NCBI GenBank assembly: GCA_002083565.1
Contig: MSXM01000069.1
Location: 7,509 to 20,482 of the forward strand
DNA: 12,974 bases
Reading direction: 5' to 3'
Origin: Nitrospira sp. ST-bin4
GTDB taxonomy: Bacteria > Nitrospirota > Nitrospiria > Nitrospirales > Nitrospiraceae
The position numbers and the translations under genes are program-made. The notes below the pieces were generated by a model. That model had not been told where the DNA came from and ran no database searches. It was given only the letters and a program-made list of their open reading frames with translations. The first letter of the stretch is position 1; every line of letters begins with the position of its first letter. This document shows, piece after piece, positions 8,393-12,974 of the stretch.

Positions 8393-8438
8393 GCGTTATC
8401 CCTTACAAGAAGTGGTAGGAAACCCCTAAGTTTTGCGA

Positions 8439-8468
8439 AAGTTAGCACAGCCATTTATCAGCTGTCAA
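8439..8468 (-). promoter_or_regulatory. Promoter of the FprA-like oxidoreductase
   Basis: Minus strand TTGACA (8468-8463), 18-nt spacer ending TGC (extended -10 form), then TAACTT (8444-8439). The -35 is perfect and the -10 is weak. The expected leader is about 40 nt. Confidence 0.5.
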
Positions 8469-8513
8469 AACGTACCGGACGACTGCGGGACAATCTCATG
8501 GACCATCCTCAGC

Positions 8514-8542
8514 TTGCCACGCTGCCAGTGGTCATCTACAAT
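8514..8542 (+). promoter_or_regulatory. Promoter of the glycosyltransferase
   Basis: TTGCCA (8514-8519), 17-nt spacer, TACAAT (8537-8542); each box matches the consensus at 5 of 6 positions. The expected start is near 8549, about 66 nt before ATG 8615, which supports that upstream ATG as the true start. A second -10-like TATGAT sits at 8565-8570 without a good -35. Confidence 0.6.
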
Positions 8543-8614
8543 GGAGCGCATTGCAGCTCACTTGTATGATATTGGCTCCTTCCTCATGCCCTTCAACTCC
8601 TTATAGCCGAACCT

Positions 8615-9568
8615 ATGCGCCCTACCGTTCGCTATTATCCAATCACCCATACGTCCGAGTTGTCAGCCATACGAGAATTGGGACCAGATGAAGCCTATGT
8701 GACGCTGAACTTTGAGATAGCTGAGGCCTTGATTGCTCGAGGAGTCGACAGCGCCCGCATCGCTATCAGCCAACTCAATACCTCCGACGAAGATTATCCT
8801 GGCTATGTCCAGGCCGCACCGAACAAGCAACTCGTGCCCATCGTCCCGTTTCATTTTGACCGTTCGGTACTCATTGTCCTGCCCACCTATAATGAGCGGA
8901 ACAATCTCGAAGCTTTAATCCGCGCGATTGGACAGTATCTGATCGCGGACATCCTGGTCGTCGATGACAATTCGCCTGACGGCACAGGACAATTGGCCGA
9001 TGAACTGAGTGGGCAACTGAAGCATGTACATGTGCGGCACCGGGCCAAGAAGGAAGGGCTGGGACCAGCCTATGTGGCCGGCTTCCAATGGGCACTGGAG
9101 CGGAATTACCGGCTTATCATTGAAATGGACTGTGACTTCAGCCACGCGCCGTGGGATATCCCCAGAATGATCCAGGCAAGCAACACTGCAGACTTAGTCA
9201 TCGGGAGCCGATACATACCCGGCGGAGGCACGCAAGACTGGAACATGCAAAGGCGCCTGGTCTCACGGCTCGGGAACGCCTATGTCAGTATCTTTCTCGG
9301 CTCACGCATTCACGACTGGACGGGAGGATTTCGCTGCTTCCGACATGAACTCCTCGCTGACATGGATCTCGCACGCGTCAAAGCGAAAGGGTATGTTTTT
9401 CAAGTCGAGATGGCCTGGCAGGCTCTCCAACTTGGCGCGGCCATCTCCGAGATCCCGATCCGGTTCCGCGACCGGCTTGAGGGTCAGAGCAAACTCGGCT
9501 GGCCTACGATTGTCGAAGCCATTACTGAAGTACCGCGTATGTATTTTCGAAAGCCTACTTCGAGGTAA
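8615..9568 (+). CDS. GT2 glycosyltransferase, polyprenol-phosphate mannose synthase (Dpm1/Ppm1-like) with extra N-terminal segment
   Basis: Likely transfers mannose or another hexose from a nucleotide sugar to a polyprenyl phosphate at the inner face of the membrane, for glycan or glycoprotein synthesis. Seen in 317 residues: the catalytic domain starts near residue 83 with VLIVLPTYNERNN, then VVDDNSPDGT (115-124), a D-x-D variant MDCDFSH (171-177), GSRYIPGGG (197-205), DWTGGFRCF (234-242) and EIPIRFRDRLEGQSKL (279-294). All are Dpm1-type landmarks. There is no C-terminal membrane pair, so it resembles the soluble single-domain class. Residues 1-82 match nothing I recognise, have no membrane segment, and use codons like the rest of the gene. 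An in-frame TAG 12 nt upstream makes ATG 8615 the first start; its SD is poor. A sugar other than mannose is possible. Confidence 0.85.
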   Translation: MRPTVRYYPITHTSELSAIRELGPDEAYVTLNFEIAEALIARGVDSARIAISQLNTSDEDYPGYVQAAPNKQLVPIVPFHFDRSVLIVLPTYNERNNLEALIRAIGQYLIADILVVDDNSPDGTGQLADELSGQLKHVHVRHRAKKEGLGPAYVAGFQWALERNYRLIIEMDCDFSHAPWDIPRMIQASNTADLVIGSRYIPGGGTQDWNMQRRLVSRLGNAYVSIFLGSRIHDWTGGFRCFRHELLADMDLARVKAKGYVFQVEMAWQALQLGAAISEIPIRFRDRLEGQSKLGWPTIVEAITEVPRMYFRKPTSR

Positions 9569-9607
9569 GCCTTCCTAGAAGTCCCCGGAGGCCGATCCGA
9601 TATTTCC

Positions 9608-10351
9608 CTAAAATACACTCGAGGGCAATGACACCGGCGTCCGCTCCTGCGTAGTGATCTTACTGAGATCGATAACCAGTTCATCTTTCGAATTGGCTAA
9701 TAGGTTGTCCAGGACACTGCTCTGCTGTGGAATGACGGCGTCGGCCGGCTCAAAAAAGAGATCGAATCCCTTCGCCACAGTCGGCCTCATCGGATAACGC
9801 CGATCGTAGATCATGCCATAGGTGGGAATCCCATAGATAATCCGCCAATTCCCCAACAGAAGGTGCAGCTCCGTTCCTTGTATGTAAAGCCCACCCGATG
9901 TGATTGTCCGCCTTGCGAATGTGAGCGGCTCGCTCAAATAAAACGTGACGCGTTCATTGTACTGCGCCAGCGCCAGCGCGTCAGCCATCTCCCCCGATAG
10001 CAACGTCACCTCGTTATCATTGAACACCAGCTCCAGCGGCGCCTCTCCTTGGATCCATCGCAGCGGGGCAACCCGATGCTCCTGAACCTTCAGGCCCGAC
10101 AAAATAGCCCGGAGCACTCCCTTGCTCACCGTCGCAGGGTGTGAAAAATGGCTCTGCGGCCATTCCGGCAAGACCTTCCTGTCCTCCTCCAACCGCACAT
10201 AGTTCACCGGATCTTCATACACGATTCGTGACGGGACATGGGGAATTGCACAACCGGTCAGTAAGGCGGAAGGGGTGAGGGGTAAGGTGACAAGAAGTAG
10301 AAATGCCACGACGGAAGATCTATTTCGTTTCTTCTTCATCAAGTTCATCAT
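9608..10351 (-). CDS. Predicted lipoprotein of unknown function
   Basis: I do not recognise this family. Seen in 247 residues: a basic N-terminus (MKKKRNR), a hydrophobic stretch (about 13-30) and a lipobox LTGC with lipidated Cys at 34. The +2 residue is alanine, so outer-membrane sorting is expected. The mature part of about 214 residues has no other membrane segment and no known motif; it is rich in beta-type and tyrosine/proline patches (for example IIYGIPTYGMIYDRRYP, 168-184). Three nearby ATGs (10351, 10348, 10339) could start it; none has a good SD. It is last in the tatC-propeller-cyclophilin run, 62 nt after the cyclophilin stop, and converges on the glycosyltransferase gene across 39 nt. 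The DNA coding for the signal peptide contains one arm of an inverted repeat whose partner lies upstream of the start. Confidence 0.75.
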   Translation of the reverse strand: MMNLMKKKRNRSSVVAFLLLVTLPLTPSALLTGCAIPHVPSRIVYEDPVNYVRLEEDRKVLPEWPQSHFSHPATVSKGVLRAILSGLKVQEHRVAPLRWIQGEAPLELVFNDNEVTLLSGEMADALALAQYNERVTFYLSEPLTFARRTITSGGLYIQGTELHLLLGNWRIIYGIPTYGMIYDRRYPMRPTVAKGFDLFFEPADAVIPQQSSVLDNLLANSKDELVIDLSKITTQERTPVSLPSSVF

Positions 10352-10387
10352 TTCAGAAATTTTCTTCCCGGCCCTTTACCCCTCACC
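10274..10387. repeat. 12-bp inverted repeat flanking the lipoprotein start
   Basis: GGTGAGGGGTAA at 10274-10285 and its exact complement TTACCCCTCACC at 10376-10387, 90 nt apart. One arm is in the signal-peptide codons and the other in the 5' leader, so the mRNA leader could pair with the start of its own coding region. Confidence 0.6.
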
Positions 10388-10426
10388 ATTTACTACTCAC
10401 CCCTCACTGCCATTCACCCCTCACTG
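10376..10426. repeat. Short GTGAGGGGT-type direct repeats
   Basis: Two exact copies of TCACCCCTCACTG (10397-10409 and 10414-10426, 17-nt period) and a third, diverged unit TTACCCCTCACC (10376-10387). The last copy runs into the cyclophilin gene and supplies its final codons and TGA stop. The surrounding tract is low complexity, pyrimidine-rich on the plus strand. Confidence 0.7.
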
Positions 10427-10926
10427 ATCGTGACTGTCATTTCCACACGCTCCAACGGATTATCCCGTCCGTCCCGCTTCATCCCGACGACTGTGTCTGC
10501 CACCTCCATACCGCTGATAACTTCGCCAAAGACGGTGTACTGCCAATCCAAAAAATTGGCATCAGCCACGCAGATAAAAAATTGTGAGCCGGCACTGTCA
10601 GGATCATTACTCCTGGCCATCGATACAATACCGCGCTTGTGCGGCTTGCTGTTGAACTCGGCCTTGACCTTGTGGCCAGGCCCGCCCATCCCATGCATTG
10701 ATCGATCGGGGTTCTTGCTGTTGGGATCACCGCCCTGGATCATGAATCCGGGAATGACGCGATGGAAGGTTGTGCCATTATAAAAACCGTCTTTCGACAG
10801 TTTGACGAAATTAGCGACATGGCCGGGCGCCACATCGGGGAAGAATCTGATGACCATGTCACCAACCGCCGCTCCTTTACTCGTCACTGTGATTGTCGCC
10901 TGGGTTTTTTCAGTCACATCCGTCAT
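10414..10926 (-). CDS. Cyclophilin-type peptidyl-prolyl cis-trans isomerase, cytoplasmic
   Basis: Catalyses cis-trans isomerisation of Xaa-Pro bonds in folding proteins. 170 residues from the chosen start. Seen: FHRVIPGFMIQGGD at 54-67, carrying the catalytic arginine (R56) and the F, M and Q of the active site; MARSNDPDSAGSQFFI (103-118); and FLDWQYTVFGEV (125-136). Phe replaces the tryptophan of human CypA (W121) and Tyr its H126, both common in bacterial cyclophilins and usually linked to weak cyclosporin binding. No signal peptide. Start: ATG 10926 has AAAGGA with 8-nt spacing; the longer reading from ATG 10950 adds MKSERIVV but lacks an SD. It begins 27 nt after the propeller gene's stop, within the same presumed operon. 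Its last codons are formed by a short repeat unit (10414-10426). Confidence 0.94.
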   Translation of the reverse strand: MTDVTEKTQATITVTSKGAAVGDMVIRFFPDVAPGHVANFVKLSKDGFYNGTTFHRVIPGFMIQGGDPNSKNPDRSMHGMGGPGHKVKAEFNSKPHKRGIVSMARSNDPDSAGSQFFICVADANFLDWQYTVFGEVISGMEVADTVVGMKRDGRDNPLERVEMTVTISEG

Positions 10927-10934
10927 GACCACTA

Positions 10935-10940
10935 TCCTTT
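10935..10940 (-). promoter_or_regulatory. Shine-Dalgarno choosing the cyclophilin start
   Basis: AAAGGA on the minus strand, 8 nt before ATG 10926. It favours this start over the ATG at 10950. Confidence 0.65.
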
Positions 10941-10953
10941 CGCTTTTCATTCG

Positions 10954-12021
10954 TTATCGAAACAAGAACGGCGGAGGCGCCATCCCCACATCGAGCCCTT
11001 GATTGACCGCCGTCCACGTCAACCCATCGTCGCTGCGAAACACTCCCTCGCTTGTCCCCGCATAAAGACCGCCTCCTCCGAAGCTAATCAGCGACTGGAC
11101 CGATAAACTCGTCAACCCCTTATTCACGGGAATCCATTGTTTCCCCTTGTCGGATGTCTTAAAGACACCATTCCCTGTGGCTACAATCACGCCCTGATCC
11201 AGCAGCACAATCCCACGGATGGAATCGTTAGGCAACGCCCGGCTGATCGAACGCCAAGTCAGCCCGCCGTCAGCGCTCCGAAACACCCCGCCATCGAATG
11301 TGCCGGCCAGGATGCTCTGGTCCTGATCGATGACAAGCACGCGAATGAAATTTTCGATCATGCCTTCATGATTCTTCAGGCCATGCTGCATGCGCGACCA
11401 ACCGGACGAATGACGTTTAAACCGCAAAACGCCTTTACCTGATGTTCCAGCGTAGAGGGTGCCGTCCGTGGATCGGGCCAACGCATGGACAAGTACGTCG
11501 TCCAACCCGGTGGTGACGACTGACCATCGATCCTCAGGTTCATTCAGCCGATACACACCGTCGCTCGTCCCTGCATAGAGTCCATCGTCAGCTGCCATCA
11601 ACGCCTTGACTTCAAGCCGCTTTAAACCGGCATTCACCGACTGCCAGCTCTTTCCATCGTCATATGAACGGAAGACCCCACCCCTGAATGTCCCGGCATA
11701 GACCGCCCCATCTCTCGCAACCGTCAAGCTCAAGATGAAAGGATCCGTCACGCCGCCTCCTACCGGAACCCATGTTGAGCCTCTGTCTGCCGTGCGGAAA
11801 ATTCCGTGGCCGAAGGAGCCGGCATAGACCGCGCCGCTCCCCGTCACCACGAGCGCCTGAACACTGGCAGCCGACTGATCAAACGGACCCCGTGCAGCCT
11901 CTCCGGAAATGGTAACCGGCGCCCGCGTTTCGGCCGTCGACATCTCAGGCGCAAGGCAGAAGAGCAGTCCCCCTGCAGACAGGATTCGCATACCGCACAC
12001 GAACGCATACAGTTTCATCAT
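10954..12021 (-). CDS. Exported seven-bladed beta-propeller protein (BNR/YCF48-like repeats)
   Basis: Probably a binding or scaffold protein outside the cytoplasm; no catalytic motif seen. 355 residues. An N-terminal Sec-type signal (hydrophobic 4-24, likely cut after STA at 28-30) lacks a twin arginine, so it is not an obvious Tat substrate. Then seven repeats of about 42 residues: 54-95, 96-137, 138-177, 178-225, 226-267, 268-307, 308-346. Their common pattern is hydrophobic-strand, G-x-(V/L)YAGT, GVFRS, D-x-G-x-(S/T)W, ending in GL. The D-x-G-x-(S/T)W piece is the Asp-box of BNR/sialidase-type propellers; blades 3 and 4 have it degraded. Blade 4 has an insert (HEGMIENF). The short tail GMAPPPFLFR is not a sorting signal I know. 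ATG 12021 overlaps the tatC stop as ATGA, implying coupled translation. The exact role is unknown; relatives include Ycf48/HCF136-type assembly factors and many uncharacterised proteins. Confidence 0.85.
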   Translation of the reverse strand: MMKLYAFVCGMRILSAGGLLFCLAPEMSTAETRAPVTISGEAARGPFDQSAASVQALVVTGSGAVYAGSFGHGIFRTADRGSTWVPVGGGVTDPFILSLTVARDGAVYAGTFRGGVFRSYDDGKSWQSVNAGLKRLEVKALMAADDGLYAGTSDGVYRLNEPEDRWSVVTTGLDDVLVHALARSTDGTLYAGTSGKGVLRFKRHSSGWSRMQHGLKNHEGMIENFIRVLVIDQDQSILAGTFDGGVFRSADGGLTWRSISRALPNDSIRGIVLLDQGVIVATGNGVFKTSDKGKQWIPVNKGLTSLSVQSLISFGGGGLYAGTSEGVFRSDDGLTWTAVNQGLDVGMAPPPFLFR

Positions 12022-12794
12022 CGTAATCGTGTTCCCGCAGTCCCGATCGGCAAATCAGGATCGACCGGAAGATCGATACCGCCGCCTGCTGAACTTCGGC
12101 CAAAGAACCTTGCGCCTAGAATTCCAATCTCATACAACGCCATCAACGGCACCGCCATCAGCAGCATCGTAAAGAGCGTCGCATCAGGCGTAATAATGGC
12201 TGCCAGAATAAGATTCGACAGAATAGCATGTTTGCGGTACCGCGCGAACATCTGCGCTGAGACCGCCCCGGTCACCGCCAGCAACGTCATCACCAGCGGG
12301 AGCTCAAACGCACAGCCGAAGATCAGCAGGAACTTCACATTAAAATCGATGTACGTCCCCACACTCAGCTGCGGAGTGACGTCCCGATCGAGCCCAAAAC
12401 TGACGAAGAAGTCGATGACCAGCGGAAGGATCACCAGATTGCAGAAGACCAAGCCGAGCGCAAAGAGGCCTGCTGCCAAAAAAAACAGCGGAATGGCCCA
12501 GCGTTGCTCCTTCGGCAATAATGCCGGCTCGACGAATTTCCAGCATTGATAAAAAATGATGGGCAGGCTCAGAATCACAGCCGCCAGGAGCGAGACTTTA
12601 ATGGAAGCGAACAGGGCTTCGGTCGGTCCGTAAAAGACCAGCTGGTTCTGAAACGGCCGATTCAGCCATGCCACCATCTGACCTGAGAAGGAAAACGTCA
12701 GGATCAAGGAGACAAGAATAGCCGCCCCGATGACGACCAATCGACGCTTGATGGTCTGAATATGGACGGCAAGCGGATTGATGTGATGATCCAT
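12018..12794 (-). CDS. tatC: Sec-independent protein translocase TatC
   Basis: Polytopic inner-membrane receptor for twin-arginine signal peptides; with TatA/B it exports folded proteins. 258 residues, full length. Six membrane segments can be placed (about 18-38, 62-86, 101-128, 150-175, 188-204, 207-226). Conserved positions seen: P47 (E. coli P48), WKFVEPALLPKEQR at 85-98 with F87 and E96 (E. coli F94, E103), E164 (E170) and TPD with D204 (D211). Odd: the N-terminal motif, normally HL-x-ELR-x-R, reads HIQTIKRR at 11-18, with Thr in place of the signal-binding E15 and Lys for R17. The cytoplasmic C-tail (about 230-258) is Gly/Pro/Asp rich. No tatA or tatB is in the window. The stop overlaps the next start (ATGA). 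An SD is separated from the ATG by a perfect hairpin. Confidence 0.93.
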   Translation of the reverse strand: MDHHINPLAVHIQTIKRRLVVIGAAILVSLILTFSFSGQMVAWLNRPFQNQLVFYGPTEALFASIKVSLLAAVILSLPIIFYQCWKFVEPALLPKEQRWAIPLFFLAAGLFALGLVFCNLVILPLVIDFFVSFGLDRDVTPQLSVGTYIDFNVKFLLIFGCAFELPLVMTLLAVTGAVSAQMFARYRKHAILSNLILAAIITPDATLFTMLLMAVPLMALYEIGILGARFFGRSSAGGGIDLPVDPDLPIGTAGTRLR

Positions 12795-12804
12795 GGCAAC
12801 GCAT

Positions 12805-12831
12805 CCGGCCGCCGGTCGGCCCGGCGGCCGG
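12805..12831 (-). promoter_or_regulatory. GC-rich hairpin in the tatC translation-initiation region
   Basis: Perfect 11-bp inverted repeat CCGGCCGCCGG with a 5-nt loop. It sits between an SD-like AAGGAGA (12835-12841) and the tatC ATG (12794), ending 10 nt before the ATG. No T-tract follows, so it is not a typical terminator. Confidence 0.75.
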
Positions 12832-12834
12832 TCG

Positions 12835-12841
12835 TCTCCTT
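12835..12841 (-). promoter_or_regulatory. Shine-Dalgarno-like AAGGAGA upstream of tatC
   Basis: It overlaps the stop of the preceding gene. Linear distance to the tatC ATG is 40 nt, too far for normal initiation; with the intervening hairpin folded it is about 13 nt. No other SD precedes the tatC ATG. Confidence 0.5.
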
Positions 12842-12974
12842 CAATGTGCGGCGGCCTGCAATCCTTCTTCGCGGTAGAGCCGAATTAATTCCGCGAGTTT
12901 GTCTTTCTTAGCCAGCTTTTCCTTTTGGATCCGCTTTTTCTCAAGTTCTTCCGCCGGTGTCAGCACGTGACGTC
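12841..12974 (-). CDS. C-terminal fragment of an unidentified charged protein, cut by the window edge
   Basis: An open frame runs from the window edge to a TGA at 12843-12841, giving 44 codons. The tail is strongly charged and helical-looking (EELEKKRIQKEKLAKKDKL, then AELIRLYREEGLQAAAH), which fits a cytoplasmic amphipathic or coiled-coil end. I cannot assign a family from this. It ends 46 nt before tatC and carries the SD-like site at its stop, so it is probably the preceding gene of the tatC operon. A TatA/B-type charged C-terminus is conceivable but not shown. Confidence 0.6.
   Translation of the reverse strand, partial: RHVLTPAEELEKKRIQKEKLAKKDKLAELIRLYREEGLQAAAH

Noticed and set aside
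9569..9607. Shared terminator between the glycosyltransferase and the lipoprotein gene
   Set aside because: A GCCTTCC/GGAGGC pairing exists but is short and bulged, with only a weak ATATTT after it; not enough to call.
10397..10426. Direct repeats as a CRISPR array
   Set aside because: There are only two exact 13-bp copies with a 4-nt gap, no spacers of constant length and no cas genes.
11806..12549. 247-residue plus-strand open frame over tatC and the propeller gene
   Set aside because: It lies wholly antisense to two supported genes; its composition (Ser/Arg/Lys rich, no domain) is typical of a shadow frame.
12805..12831. Hairpin as a transcription terminator before tatC
   Set aside because: No T-tract follows on either strand, and it lies inside a tight gene run immediately before a start codon.

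Overview
The window is dense chromosomal housekeeping DNA, about 54% GC by eye, with short intergenic gaps, mostly on the minus strand. It has no mobile element, RNA gene, CRISPR array or phage gene. A diderm bacterium is indicated by a Sec signal II lipoprotein with a small +2 residue (outer-membrane sorting) and by TatC. The mix of ClpC with no visible CtsR/McsAB neighbours, a long HflX, an FprA-like NADP reductase and an exported beta-propeller protein looks like Nitrospirota (Nitrospira-like). That is an inference from gene content and style, not something the sequence proves.

Left part, minus strand, transcribed right to left: clpC (own promoter and a strong SD) ends at a hairpin terminator. 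Then come tsaD, hflX and a 3'-truncated nth. tsaD and hflX overlap; hflX seems to start at a rare ATT codon inside the last codons of tsaD. The products are a AAA+ unfoldase, the t6A tRNA-modification subunit TsaD, a ribosome-splitting GTPase and a base-excision DNA glycosylase, so this is a maintenance and stress block.

Middle: nadK runs rightward, divergent from clpC, and each gene has a good sigma70-type promoter. nadK faces an FprA/adrenodoxin-reductase-like flavoprotein on the minus strand. NADP made by NadK is the expected cofactor of that flavoprotein, though the two genes are not one operon. The flavoprotein is in turn divergent from a GT2 polyprenol-phosphate mannosyltransferase-like gene, again with two facing promoters.

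Right part, minus strand, transcribed right to left: the tail of an unknown charged protein, tatC, a secreted seven-bladed beta-propeller protein (ATGA overlap with tatC), a cytoplasmic cyclophilin, and a lineage-specific lipoprotein. Spacing suggests one operon with an envelope/export theme. The gap between cyclophilin and lipoprotein holds short GTGAGGGGT-type repeats.

No clearly new multi-gene system is visible. The most interesting signals are small: a hairpin between a Shine-Dalgarno and the tatC start, a probable ATT start for hflX, a TatC whose signal-peptide recognition motif lacks its usual glutamate, an operator-like palindrome on the clpC start site, and an 80-residue unassigned head on the glycosyltransferase.
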